Positions 23,101 to 31,708 of a stretch of DNA of 64,000 nucleotides are shown one piece after another. The DNA is from Tetraselmis striata. Lineage: Eukaryota; Chlorophyta; Chlorodendrophyceae; Chlorodendrales; Chlorodendraceae. Under the pieces are notes generated by a model. It was given only the letters and a program-made list of their open reading frames with translations, searched no databases and was not told where the DNA came from. The translations under genes and the position numbers were made by a program. The stretch spans positions 52,161 through 116,160 of the forward strand of contig VCJN01002976.1 of assembly GCA_006384855.1 (NCBI GenBank). Reading direction: 5' to 3'. Numbering within the stretch: the first letter of the stretch is position 1; the number at the start of each line of letters is the position of its first letter.

Positions 23101-26100
23101 GCACCAAACTCGGTGAATACGACCCTTGGCATAAGTTGCACACACCGTGCGTGTAGGCCACTGAAAGCATGTCGCTATAGGCACAACGTGACACCCCAAC
23201 GACAAGTTGGCCACTGTGAGGAGCAGTTTTGGGGTGAAAATGCTGCTGTTTCTGTGGCGAACGTACGTAGGAGAGGCGCTCGATGGCCCCCTTGGAGTAG
23301 GGCGATGCTCTACTATGGGGCGTATGATGGAATGCCAGTTGCACCGTTTCGTGGGCGGGGTGGCGCGGTAGGGGCGTGGACTTTAATCAATAAATTCCTT
23401 GAAAAATGCTGTGGAAAATGGCATTTTGGCTGGTAGATGTGTGTATGGCTAGGAGGCGGCACATGCCAAGTATTGGTGGTCCGTGGTCATCCACACACAT
23501 AACGCTCTCGTGCAACCGAGTAAGGGGCTTAGACACGCACTGGGCGCAAAGCCACGCGCCCAACATGGGTGGGCACATGAGGCAGTGAGGGGCAACTTGG
23601 ATGATCATCTTTGGGGATTTTTCCCGGGGCCCCAAAAAATCGGTTTTTTTGATTATGGAAGATTGGTTTCGACGCAGATTTGAACGAGGAGCTGCATGGT
23701 ATTTGTAACAAGTTTTTCTGAGCAAATCCCAAGAAGTTATAGCGTTTAAAGCCAAGGGGGTGTTGCTGAGCGTGGCCGACACTTATGCCATGCCAGTATC
23801 GCAACGCGGCATGTACTAGCCGCCGCCCACACGGCTACACCCCAACCAAATGGAGCACCTGAGCCCCTCGCCAATGTGTTTCCTCACGCGTTCATGGCCA
23901 TCCCGCCGTTTGGTTGTCTATTCATGCGCGTCGGCGTGTGCGTGATAGCGACCCTGGTTTTGGCGCAGTTGCAGGCGACGCCCATCCACGCACCAAGTGC
24001 AGCGTGACACCCTAGTCAAAGGTCTTTAAGCTTCGGTTTGAGCCACTCGTCATGCAGGTCTCATAAAACCCTCTGAGATTCCAGGGTTTCATCTCATATA
24101 CCCTATGTTCAGGTACCCTAGACTTCTGAAGTCTTTAGACTGCCGAAAAGGGACCCCAAACTTATGTGGAGGGGTGTATATTCAAGCCCCCGCGTCCTCC
24201 TTTTCTCAAAGCGGCGAAGCCGCTGTACTTTTGCACATATATTTCTCAAAGTTAGATGAACTCACAGGAATCTAAGGACGATGCCTGGTACGTATATGGG
24301 TCCTGGTCATGTATCATTTTGTTATTGGTAATCCTTGCTGTACTCGTACCTATCTTGGGGGACGCCTGGTGCAACAAGTGGACTGATGCGGGCCATAGAA
24401 AATCCTAAATCGAAACAGAATTCCGCATTTCTTGATATTCCGGCGAATGCGGTATTCCGGATCAGCACGTTCACACGTCACCGCTTGACCTGGCCGTGAT
24501 ATACAGTCAGTAGCGACTACAGTATTGCTACTGAGACGACGGGGCATCGATGACGACGATGACGATGCATCCTGGTGCAAGCCTACTTCTAAAAGTAGCG
24601 ACTAGTAATCGTTACTAAAAAATCCACACATCAGGCAAGCCTATACCCGTACTGCTGTGAATTACAAACAGGGCAGTAACAAATCCACCTACGGTACTGC
24701 TAAAAGTAGTACTAGAAAATCCACACATCAAGCCGCCTAAAAGCGGCCCGCATCCCGCATGAGGCGGGATGGATGAGTGATGCGCACACGGTTCAGAGTC
24801 CGGGCCACGCGTGCATGTGTGTGTGTCTGGGTGATTTTAACCCGTACTGCTAGTACAGTAGTTGTCTCTACCATAACCCCGTACCGTACCGGAGCTGTAC
24901 TTCATTTTTTAAAATGACCAGGTTATGATTATTGCTGTTTTTCGTCGCAGCAAATTATATCTAAGAGTAGCAGTGGGCCGTTACTACAGTACGAGTAGTG
25001 CCTTATCTTGTGATTTCTGCCCGGTCGCCTTTTGCAGCTACCCTAGCCCTTATGTAGGAAATATATCTGCAGTATCCAGTCGCTGCAGTGTCTTGTCACG
25101 TTATTTCGCGATCGCCCTGCGCAGGTACTGTAGTCCAGCACGTAAATACAGGATTGTAAGAGTACCTGCTGTCGCCTTTCCGATTGTCCTTTTCTGTTGA
25201 TTTTCTGATATCGCCTTCTGCAGCTAGCTCATGTAATTAGTCGCTAGTACCTGCTGTCCCCATGTCGCCATCTGCTCCTTGCAGTGGTACCTGCAGCAAC
25301 GAAAAAGCAGGATTATATCTTCCTACGGGTCATCCATTACATTACCCAGGATCATATCTACCTACGGGTAATCCATTACATTATAATCCATCCGGGTATT
25401 TGCATTTAGATTTACATCCGCCACCCCTACGGTACCAGTACCTGTACCTGCTGGTAGCGGCAGAACATGTTCCTCGAGGCCGGGTCCGGCGCCTGCTGTC
25501 ACGGCGCCCAGGCGTATTTTACCGCGCTTGTCCACTCTTTATGGCGGGCGCGGGTGGCAGCGGCGGCGGCGCTTGTAATATTTGTTCGTCCCTTCTGGTA
25601 TGATAGATACAGCTACTATTCGGTGCCGGTACCAGTACCGTACCTGTGCCAGTGCTGCTCTAGCGCGCGCATCACTGTACGTAATCCTTACTGCCGCTGC
25701 CCTCATCCGCCGTCCGCGGGTTGCGGTCGGCTTGTGCTGATCTCCACTGTAGTCCCTGCTGGTGTTGGTAATTACAAATATGCCAGTACTGAATCCACCT
25801 CTAAAAGCACCACTAAAAGATTTTCTTTTCTTTGGTGATTTCCGATATCGCCTTCTGCTGCTAGCTCATGTAATTATATAAAGCACCACTAAAAGATTTA
25901 AAAATAAAGCAAGCCGCCCCAGCGGCGTGCATCCCGCACGAAGCGCTACTGGTAGCGACTAATAGCGTGCGCCATACTACGATACTTATCATGGACTGCG
26001 AAAGGCGCTTATTATGACAGTGGCGCCTCCGACCGGTCTACTACTGGCAAGAGTTTTTAATATGATAAAAATGGTGCTTGAGGATTAAGGATTAGCGACT

Positions 26101-29100
26101 ACTGCTCGCGACATTTGAATTTGTGCTGCGCTGGCGGTAATACCTGTACGTCAATACAAGCACCAGTACCGGTACTGGTACATTTAGGGCATCATTTTGA
26201 ATTTGATGAGTACCAATTTGACTACCGCGGGGGAGCGAGTATTTTACAGTCCGATTTGTTTCAATTTTGTTCTTGTAGGGCCGGTGAGAATTAATACCCC
26301 GTTTACCCCCCCCCCCCCCCCCCCCCCCCCCCGATTCCCCCCTTTCCCCACAGAAAGTTTTTAGCTGGGTGATGTACGTTGTAAAGTACTCTGCTCAGCA
26401 CTTCCGGGGGGAAACTAGCCACAATTGCATGTAGAATGTGCAGCAAACTTGAAACTTGTGCAGAATTGATTTGAAATAGTTTGTGTGATGCATGCATAGT
26501 GCGTCTGGCATTCATTAAGAAGCATATAAAGTACATTATTAATATAGTGGCATGTGGCGGGCCCTTGCCCATTGTGCAATATACAGCTAGCTATGCCCCC
26601 GACGGCTCTGTCCCCGGGCTGAGTACAGAAGCCGCTCTACTAGCTCTTCCACCCAGAGTCAAACTCTCCGTGCTCCACAATTGTCATGGACATGTGGTCC
26701 GCAAGCTCAAAGGATATCTACGGCTCTATCTTCTTCGCCGCACACTGTGTTAGCTCGTAGCGGCTGAGGGTCCGCATCCACTGCTAAGCGAAGGGATACA
26801 ATTGGGGCATGGTTGCCGTCCTTGGTCACACCCACTTTCAAAGCGGTGTCCTCCTCATCTAGCATCCGGACGTCGTTGCGCTGTCGCCGAGCGCGGGCAG
26901 CGGCCGCCTAGGGTGGGCGGTAAAGTGAACGAAATATATCATGCCCACCATATGATAGGATAGCCCATAGGCAATACTGAGTTGGCGGCTTTGGCGCCGC
27001 AAGCGCGCATTCTTGTGTGGCGGTCTACTTGATGTACGACATATTGAACTGAGATATGCTAAAGTACTGGCTATACAATATTAGGCCAGCTGCATAATTG
27101 CCCCCCCCCCCCCCCCCCCCCCCTCGGATCTGAGCCAGATTTCAGGCCTCAAACGGGATATCGATTTATAACACTTGCCTAAGTGTTGTATACTCTTGTA
27201 TAGCGACTATTTGTAGTTTTATACCCGGATATTAAAACCTAAGTAAATAAGCAATTGCCATAGTAGATCAGAGGAGGATCCTGAGCCGACGCAGCGGGCA
27301 ACCGTGGGCTGACAGGGGGCGACAACGCAAGACCCCAGCTGCTATATTCCGAAGCAAATTTATGAAATATATCGCCCCTTTGGCCGTAACACAGAGGCGA
27401 GCAGACGAGGCGTCCAAGGGCATTATTTGATTATTTCTTCACTCGAAAATACGGGTTTGCGAGTTCCGATCAGAAAAACCCCCGTTACACTCACTGTACT
27501 ACCTTATCATATAGAAACTGTCATGCCGGGCGGGTGTTGGCGGGGCGCCGACACGGTATGAATATAGATAGGGGTGCCGGCTAACCGCCGATATTGCTCT
27601 GTATTTTCTAGCATAAACGGCAAACCGTTCGTATTTCCGTAATGAATCCGCTATCCTTGCACATAGATTCGAGCATTGTAGGGCTGGGGTGCTGTTACCT
27701 TGCTTTACTTTGCACAAGTCGTAGACTTATTATTGGCGCAGCTGGATAGCGACGATTACGAGTTCTCGTACTGTACTCATAACATTGTACGAGTCACCAC
27801 GTCGAGTCTGGTATAATCCTTGCCACCAGCACGTTTTCCCGCGTTTTTTCTCCGCATCTACTACCTTTAGTCGCTATTTACCTGCTGGTCCAGACATGAC
27901 GTCAGCGGTCAATCCCATCTTTGCCGCGCAGATAAGGCACCGGTGCGCAAATTACCCGCGTAATAAACCAGGTAGCAACCGGAATGGACGCGTGTAGTAA
28001 TTAGGAGGAAGGTTTATTTTCGAGTAAGGATTGCGGTGTTCCGCGATTAGAAAGTATGCCGCCCGAGGATGAAAATATATAGAGTTAGCTAGCTGCAATA
28101 GGCGATCAAGAAATCACCCGAAAAGGCAATAGTCTGAATCTATTGCATCCGAAAAGGCAATAGGATGAAAATACAATAGTATTTCGGAGTACTGCTGTCA
28201 GACCGATTTTCCCTACCTGGTACTGAGGGAACGCCAGTGGTCCGGGACCCCGTGGACTACTCCCGCGAAATAGCGCGGAACAAAAATAAATAATCGCAGC
28301 CCTCGTATACCACGTATACCACTGTTAACGGGGTATTTAAGATCGAAACTCCTGTTCGCGGGGTTTCCATCCTAGTACAGTAGTGCTCGCGGCAATATTT
28401 TTTTTTCAGTAGTGGTCGCTGCCGCGGCATTATTTTACCCTTCATGCAGATACTACTGGCCCTTGCGGCGTCCAGGTACGGGATCGCGGCAGGGGGTCAG
28501 GCATCATTTTCTCTACACCCCTCGGGGAGCTCCCCTAGGGGTGAAGAGAAAATATGAAAACTAATATTGCCGGGTTAGGCCGCGTACGTCCTACATGCCT
28601 AGTCGCCACTCTCCCCCAAGCCGGCCGCCAACGCCCCGTGGACACATCAGGCGACGGGGCTGGAAGGAAATGCCCGCACGAATATGCGTGTTGGCCTCCC
28701 ACCGCCCCGAAACGTGCTGGCCACGGGATGTCACGGGAGACGTCGCCGATGCCCAACCTCCTCGGCCACGTTGACCGCCCATCACGGAAGACCGGGACAC
28801 CCGCACCACCCCCGCCACCTCACCCGTCAGTGTGTCCCAGCCACTGGGGCGGTCAAAACATCTTCCGGGTAGAGGCACATCCTCGCCACCGCGAGGCGCT
28901 GGAGGATCCTGAGCCGACGCGGCGGGCAACCGCGGGCTGACAGGGGGCGACCACGCAAGACCCCAGCTGCTATATTCCGAAGCAAATTTATGAAATATAT
29001 CACCTCTTTTGGCCGCAACACAGAGTCGGGCGGACGAGGCGTCCAAGGGCATTGTTTTGATTATTTTTTCACTCGAAAACCCGTGACACTTTATTACCTT

Positions 29101-30035
29101 TATCACATTGAAACTGGTTGACATATTACACATGCCGGGCGGGTGCTGGCGGGGCGCTGACACGCTGGCACCAGCCCCCGTACTTGTCTGTACAGCTGCA
29201 TGCGAGGGCTGCGATTATCATGTTCCGCGCTATTCCGCGTGAGTACTTAAGCAAAGGGTCCTTGGACCCCTGGCGGTCCTCCAGCAGGGAATATATTAGA
29301 CCGACTGTTTGCAAAAATAACCATCTTGAGTACTGAGAGCATTGAGAAGTAGCTGGCCGAGCTGACTGTCCGTATTACCGCCAGGGGGGACTGTGGTACT
29401 CAACTGCGGGCACCCGCGTGTGACCATCGTCCGACGACGCTCAGCTACAGGCACCCCACATTCAAAATACCGCCGGCGCTCTTGTATAGCTGGTATAGCC
29501 ATGCGCCCATGGAATTATGACATATGATGGCGGTTCCTTAAAATGAAACACAGGCTTCGCTTTATCTCATCAGCCTTTGTCGCTTTTGATGCAGTTAACG
29601 ATGGAAACTGCGACTGCCAAATTGTTTATGTTGCTGCTCGGCTTTATATTACAGGCCCCAGACTGTAGATACTCCGTAGTCTCACGTGCCTCATGGTGTT
29701 TTGGGTACATTGACGCAATCCCCCCCCCCCCCCCCCCCTGCCCCCTTCCGCGCGCTCGAGGTATGCCGTGTGTGCTCCCACCGTCCCCTCCGCTGTAAAT
29801 GACGCCGCCCCCTACATCGGTGCCAAACAGGTATGACACGGCGCTGCTGCTCTTCCTCTGCATCGGCCTGGCGGTGGTGCTGCGCCGCAGGAACGCACTG
29901 CGGCGGCAGATCGAGGCGGGCCAGCAAGACGTGGACCCAGTGGGCGGCGTCGCGGCGCAGCCGTTTGTGGAGCGCGCGTGGCAGCCCCCGCAGCCGCGCC
30001 CGCCGGCCCAGCAGCCACCAGCCGCGGAGCAGTAG
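10989..30035 (+). CDS. SEL1L: SEL1L/HRD3-like ERAD adaptor, 10 exons, 747 aa
   Basis: SEL1L/HRD3 is the ER-membrane partner of the HRD1 ubiquitin ligase; its luminal Sel1 repeats present misfolded proteins for ER-associated degradation. My exon model is 10989-11164, 11521-11743, 11992-12432, 13170-13298, 13449-13578, 13980-14209, 14722-14862, 15985-16217, 16796-17131 and 29831-30035. The phases agree at every junction and sum to 2244 nt. The product has an N-terminal signal peptide (poly-Leu core, residues 16-29), Sel1-like repeats from about residue 45 to 600 ([38 protein letters not shown]), two N-glycosylation sequons in exon 3, a single C-terminal transmembrane helix (about 683-698) and a Pro/Gln-rich cytosolic tail. 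Animal SEL1L has the same order and similar length. Two introns use GC donors. The 12.7-kb last intron is the main uncertainty; the alternative is a stop at 17133 with no membrane anchor. Confidence 0.85.
11165..11520 (+). other. SEL1L intron 1 (GT-AG, contains C21)
   Basis: Donor GTGCCC, acceptor TCCTCGTCAG. It holds a 21-C run at 11399-11419. Confidence 0.8.
11521..11743 (+). CDS. SEL1L: SEL1L exon 2
   Basis: Encodes [20 protein letters not shown] through [20 protein letters not shown] and ends [10 protein letters not shown], a Sel1-type helix pair. It starts in phase 2 after AG|C and ends in phase 0 at CAG|GTGGGC. Confidence 0.85.
11744..11991 (+). other. SEL1L intron 2 (GT-AG, C-rich)
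   Basis: Donor GTGGGC, acceptor CGCACTACAG. It contains C-rich stretches (11805-11875) but no pure long run. Confidence 0.8.
11992..12432 (+). CDS. SEL1L: SEL1L exon 3: Sel1 repeats and N-glycosylation sequons
   Basis: A 147-codon exon in phase 0/0. It begins [20 protein letters not shown], contains [20 protein letters not shown], and later [20 protein letters not shown] followed by [13 protein letters not shown]. These match the central luminal Sel1 repeats of SEL1L. NSS and NST are potential N-glycosylation sites. The exon ends CCCAG before GCGCGC, so intron 3 uses a GC donor. Confidence 0.88.
12433..13169 (+). other. SEL1L intron 3 (GC-AG, G13 and C20)
   Basis: Donor AG|GCGCGC, acceptor CTTGCGCAG. 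A G13 run lies at 12717-12729, and a C20 run at 13142-13161 sits 8 nt before the acceptor, taking the place of a polypyrimidine tract. Confidence 0.78.
13170..13298 (+). CDS. SEL1L: SEL1L exon 4: Sel1 repeat
   Basis: 43 codons encoding [20 protein letters not shown] then [20 protein letters not shown]. This is a textbook Sel1 repeat (A-LG-Y-GxGV-D--A-W). It joins the preceding DHSQ without a gap and ends at ATG|GTGCGG. Confidence 0.9.
13299..13448 (+). other. SEL1L intron 4 (GT-AG, C17)
   Basis: Donor GTGCGG, acceptor CGCTCCAG, with a C17 run at 13392-13408. Confidence 0.85.
13449..13578 (+). CDS. SEL1L: SEL1L exon 5: Sel1 repeat
   Basis: Encodes [20 protein letters not shown] then [20 protein letters not shown], another complete Sel1 repeat. 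It ends in phase 1 at CCAG|GTGCTC. Confidence 0.9.
13579..13979 (+). other. SEL1L intron 5 (GT-AG, C18)
   Basis: Donor GTGCTC with a C18 run 23 nt downstream (13602-13619); acceptor CCCCGCCAG. Confidence 0.82.
13980..14209 (+). CDS. SEL1L: SEL1L exon 6: Sel1 repeats
   Basis: Encodes [40 protein letters not shown] and [20 protein letters not shown]. The split codon G|AC restores Asp in [10 protein letters not shown]. It ends in phase 0 before a GC donor. Confidence 0.9.
14210..14721 (+). other. SEL1L intron 6 (GC-AG, two C23 runs)
   Basis: Donor CAG|GCGAG, followed immediately by a C23 run (14215-14237). A second C23 run lies at 14486-14508. The acceptor is GCTGGCTGCAG. A short CA repeat follows the first run. 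Confidence 0.8.
14722..14862 (+). CDS. SEL1L: SEL1L exon 7
   Basis: Encodes [20 protein letters not shown] and [20 protein letters not shown]. The SNAAFML word matches the conserved 'QSNAAFIL' region of animal SEL1L. The donor GG|GTGCGATG at 14863 was chosen for phase 0. A donor at 14841 (CAG|GATGGG) is less likely. Confidence 0.8.
14863..15984 (+). other. SEL1L intron 7 (GT-AG, C22, GT repeat, C25)
   Basis: It contains C22 at 14986-15007, a GT dinucleotide array at 15357-15407 and C25 at 15880-15904. The acceptor is TTCTTGCACAG. Confidence 0.8.
15357..15407 (+). repeat. (GT)n microsatellite
   Basis: About 25 GT units with one GGATGT interruption, within SEL1L intron 7. Confidence 0.97.
15985..16217 (+). 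CDS. SEL1L: SEL1L exon 8: C-terminal Sel1 repeats
   Basis: Encodes [40 protein letters not shown] and [20 protein letters not shown] ending LAKR. The 'A-FNLGYMH...GL-QD-HLAKR' block is the most conserved signature of SEL1L/HRD3. It ends in phase 2 (CG|GTGCGC). Confidence 0.92.
16218..16795 (+). other. SEL1L intron 8 (GT-AG, no C tract)
   Basis: Donor GTGCGC, acceptor GCCTCCGCAG. Unlike most introns of this gene it has no long C run. Confidence 0.82.
16796..17131 (+). CDS. SEL1L: SEL1L exon 9
   Basis: Completes the LAKRYYDLA motif, then [21 protein letters not shown] weakly conserved luminal linker follows ([20 protein letters not shown]) ending GDGLTDS. It can end at a donor TC|GTAAGC (17132), which is followed at once by C24. 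If unspliced, the frame would stop at TAA 17133-17135, leaving the protein without a membrane anchor. Confidence 0.85.
17161..18270. other. Intronic stretch, nothing recognised
   Basis: AT-rich sequence without a convincing gene or repeat. The frame at 17843-18193 is Phe/Tyr-rich and looks like translated AT-rich DNA. Confidence 0.5.
18271..18395 (+). repeat. Structured dispersed repeat B, copy 1
   Basis: Shares AAATCCACCGCTAAAAGCAG, AAGCCGCTGAAAAGCGGGCC, CGCACGAGTAGGGATGGATG and CCCGGTTCAGAGTCCGGG with copies at 24671-24806, 25780-25950 and 54070-54210 (plus) and 53866-53925 (minus). Short stems are conserved among copies (GCCGC...GCGGC; CCCGGTT...TCCGGG). It is probably a small non-autonomous element. 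Confidence 0.65.
18690..18910 (+). repeat. tRNA-derived SINE (family 1), copy 3
   Basis: The tRNA-like head carries GTCCGCGCAGCAGAGCGGT and a B-box GCTTCGATTCC. The body repeats GGTTCACCTGGTTGATGCG, CCCTTCG, GAGGCAATGGTCTA, ATGCCAGACCAACGAATGCA and CAAGAGGTCAAGCGCTGGG. Confidence 0.75.
19145..19262 (+). repeat. tRNA-derived SINE (family 1), copy 4, 5'-truncated
   Basis: Only the body remains: GCCCTTCGGGGTTTGAGTGA, GGCAATGGTCTATGGGCTAT, TGCCAGACCTACGACGGCAG, CAAGAGGTCAAGTGCAGGGG and GGGGCGAACTTTACTTTTAC. The tRNA-like head is missing, as expected for 5' truncation by a LINE machinery. Confidence 0.72.
19761..20459 (+). repeat. Minisatellite, 8 units of 86-92 bp with alternating subtypes
   Basis: Units begin CGTCGATAAGTATCAGGTGC at about 19761, 19853, 19939, 20031, 20117, 20209, 20297 and 20389. 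Spacings are 92, 86, 92, 86, 92, 88 and 92. Long units carry TGTAGCGATTCATGTA and AAATCG; short ones carry TGTGGCGATCCATGTTCG without the 6-bp insert. The 3' half reads GAAAGCGGGGGTGCCTACC and GCGTCCGTTGATCCGCATGG. The array lies in SEL1L intron 9. Confidence 0.95.
20460..22299. other. Intronic stretch, no gene recognised
   Basis: It holds a family-2 tRNA-derived repeat (20690-20800). The short frames at 20900-22080 overlap on both strands and have no domain. Confidence 0.45.
20690..20800 (-). repeat. tRNA-derived repeat (SINE family 2), copy 2
   Basis: The minus strand reads ACTGGTTTCGGAGCATTGG and then CCATTTCGATTCCCAATG, a tRNA-like layout with a near-consensus B-box. The two flanking words ATTGGTACAC/GTGTATCAATCGAGGCG suggest a direct duplication around it. 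Confidence 0.5.
22300..22565 (-). repeat. Repeat with conserved basic ORF start, copy 1
   Basis: The reverse complement matches 33655-33860 across GGATGCCAGCAAAA, GAAACCAAGG-like, GAACCAAGG and GACCCGGGTCAT words. Both copies open a frame beginning MPAK followed by KPETK or RPETK and a Lys/Glu/Arg-rich tract with TKSP or TRKSP. The conserved start suggests a former coding sequence of an unidentified mobile element. Confidence 0.5.
22570..24670. other. Intronic stretch, no gene recognised
   Basis: A 206-residue frame at 22816-23436 is open but Cys/His-scattered, has no domain, and overlaps frames on the opposite strand. It is listed among the rejected items. Confidence 0.45.
24671..24806 (+). 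repeat. Structured dispersed repeat B, copy 2
   Basis: Contains AAATCCACC, CTGCTAAAAGTAGTACTAG, AAGCCGCCTAAAAGCGGCCC, GCATCCCGCATGAGGCGGGA, TGGATGAGTGATGCGC and GGTTCAGAGTCCGGG. The stems GCCGCC/GGCGGC-like and CCCGC/GCGGG are retained. Confidence 0.65.
25161..25259 (-). mobile_element. Micro-retroposon copy with 13-bp flanking duplication
   Basis: A unit containing CTGATATCGCCTTCTGCAGC and TAGCTCATGTAATTA (read on plus) lies at 25174-25246 between direct repeats AGTACCTGCTGTC (25161-25173 and 25247-25259). On the minus strand the unit begins TAATTACATGAGCTAGC and ends with an A-rich tail (CAACAGAAAAGGA). Confidence 0.6.
25780..25950 (+). repeat. Structured dispersed repeat B, copy 3, interrupted
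   Basis: GAATCCACCTCTAAAAGCAC at the left and AAGCCGCCCCAGCGGCGTGC, ATCCCGCACGAAGCG at the right are repeat B. The middle is interrupted by the micro-retroposon at 25824-25879. Confidence 0.6.
25804..25899 (-). mobile_element. Micro-retroposon copy with 20-bp target duplication
   Basis: A 56-nt insert (25824-25879) sits between perfect 20-bp direct repeats that begin AAAGCACCACTAAAAGA (25804-25823 and 25880-25899). On the minus strand the insert reads TAATTACATGAGCTAGCAGC, AGAAGGCGATATCGG and AAATCACCAAA, then an A-rich tail GAAAAGA. It interrupts repeat B. Confidence 0.75.
26306..26332 (+). repeat. Poly-C tract (27 C)
   Basis: One of the longest C runs in the window, in SEL1L intron 9. Confidence 0.97.
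27101..27123 (+). repeat. Poly-C tract (23 C)
   Basis: A C run in SEL1L intron 9. Confidence 0.97.
27270..27555 (+). repeat. Direct repeat pair, copy 1 (partner 28895-29165)
   Basis: Shares GGATCCTGAGCCGACGC, CAAGACCCCAGCTGCTATAT, TCCGAAGCAAATTTATGAAA, GACGAGGCGTCCAAGGGCAT and CATGCCGGGCGGGTG with 28895-29165 in the same orientation. It contains no gene. Confidence 0.85.
28895..29165 (+). repeat. Direct repeat pair, copy 2 (partner 27270-27555)
   Basis: Partner of the repeat at 27270, about 1.6 kb away, with scattered substitutions and small indels, all inside SEL1L intron 9. Confidence 0.85.
29831..30035 (+). CDS. SEL1L: SEL1L exon 10: transmembrane helix and Pro-rich tail
   Basis: After acceptor CCAAACAG the exon supplies one base completing Ser, then [20 protein letters not shown], a single hydrophobic helix followed by positive charges (a type I stop-transfer). 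The tail ends with [16 protein letters not shown] and TAG. Animal SEL1L also ends with one helix and a Pro/Gln-rich tail, which is why this distant exon is assigned to the gene. Confidence 0.72.
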
Positions 30036-31190
30036 TCGCGCCCGGCACCATCAAGACAGCACTTGTCCAGACCGCCTGCCTGTGCATATCTTTTAAACGC
30101 TTCCAATGGCCGCCCGGCAAGTTTCGACACAGCAGCCAGCTCCGGAGGGGTTGCTGGCGTGTTGAGCCCAGCAAGCTCTGTAAGTAAATTGAGTGGTCAC
30201 ATCAGCATTGCATGTAACAGGGCCGTCCACTGCCTCTTTTGCCAGACGAGTTTTGCCGGGTACACTTTGGTACGGATTGAATCTTGCAAGTGCCTCCCAC
30301 CCGTGATGGGCTTGCCATGTTGTTTCCCCCCATTTGCGTCTTGACATCGAATCCGCAGTAACGCACATTACTGCAATCTCCCTCGCTCAGTGCGGGCTGC
30401 GTCAAAACTGCCATCATCCCCTAGCTACTGGTGCACATTCCTGCATTTTACCATCCATCCTACCTGACAAAAGGCTTCCCAGGTAGCCTACATCTCTGCA
30501 GAGAGCGCACTACTTGCAAGTGTCCCGGAAATGCAGGTTGCCTGGCGTCATGAAGGAGAATATGTACTGGTGAGTGATCTCCGTAAAGCGCGCTTGGTCT
30601 AACCGCGTGCGGACTGGAGAGACGGGAGCGCAGGTTGTAGGCAGTGGATGAAATGGGTGGAAACGGGGAGGGGCACATCTTGCATTTTCAGCCCCGTAAA
30701 GACATATTTTACATCTGTGGCAGGGGTCATGTCAAAGCGCGGGAATTTTATGGACTGCCTGCAACCCAAAGCCAAGGGGGGGGGGGGGGGGGGGTGTTGT
30801 TTGCTTTCTGCCAGCTCCTTCACCCCGTGTCCGGTGCTAGAGTCTTGTTGGCGGCCAGTGTATCGCTCACTGCAAGCTGCCGGCGCCTGCCTTGGGGCTT
30901 GCTACGAGCTGGACCGAATTAAGCGACTTCTCAATGGAAGACAAAGGAGCTTGCGCAAACTCCAGGATTGCAGGAAATGCATTGTAGACCCCGATAGAGC
31001 ATAGCATGTTAGAATGGCTACCGCACATTTGCGAAGTTTGCAGCAGTATGCTGTGTTGTGTGTCACACGCGACACCGGCAGTGCAGCGTGTAAATGCTGG
31101 TGAATGCACGACTGGCGGTTTGGAGTGAGAGTGAAGGTCAACTTAATTTACACATTGATACGAAGGTCTCTGCTTGTGGTCGCATAGTGA
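30036..31190. other. Downstream flank of SEL1L, no gene recognised
   Basis: Probably the 3' untranslated region and intergenic DNA. No polyadenylation signal of the AATAAA type is seen near the stop codon. A G19 run lies at 30776-30794. Confidence 0.45.
30776..30794 (+). repeat. Poly-G tract (19 G)
   Basis: An uninterrupted run of G. Confidence 0.97.
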
Positions 31191-31708
31191 CGCCTATACT
31201 ATGCTAGATGCTGCGATGCAGCAGTGTTGGAGGGCCGTATTGCAATACATATACACATACACTACTTGGCTAGCCAGCGCCCGCACCATGCACGGATGGT
31301 GCGCGGCGTTGGCGAAAACAATTTGCGGCAGTCCACAACCTGCGGCTGAGGTCGGGGCGCCAACGGCACATGCTCCAGCTCGGCGGCTGGGCAGTCCGAG
31401 GAGCCCAGCGGCTGCAGATATGAGTACATGCGGCTTGAGGGGACTGGGTCTTGAGGCATCCACGGGATGTGTCATCTTGAGGGGGTGCAACAGGGCTTCG
31501 GTATATTTATGTAGAGCGAAATTATGGCTCAACTGGGGGAAGGCCGGGTCAGCTGATATTAGTACAACTTGTGCTATCTTGATGACTTGAGGAATATACA
31601 TGGTGTCGGCGCAACGGCGGCAAAGGCAGTGCGGCTTTGCCCCGAGTGCGGGCAACATCTTTCGACGATCGACAGAGACCAACGGAGCGAGGCTGCTAGC
31701 TCCGAGCC

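Larger units (their letters stand above)
17132..29830 (+). other. SEL1L intron 9, 12.7 kb, loaded with repeats
   Basis: Inferred intron from donor TC|GTAAGC to acceptor GCCAAACAG. The phase (2 to 1 nt) fits exactly, and joining produces Ser followed by the transmembrane segment. It contains SINEs, an alternating 86/92-bp minisatellite, micro-retroposons, small structured repeats, a direct repeat pair and C runs at 17137-17160, 26306-26332, 27101-27123 and 29720-29738. I saw no independent host gene inside it. Confidence 0.65.

Noticed and set aside
22816..23436. 206-residue open frame inside SEL1L intron 9
   Set aside because: No domain, irregular Cys/His scatter, overlapping open frames on the other strand, and it sits in a repeat-rich intron. 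Most likely a chance opening.
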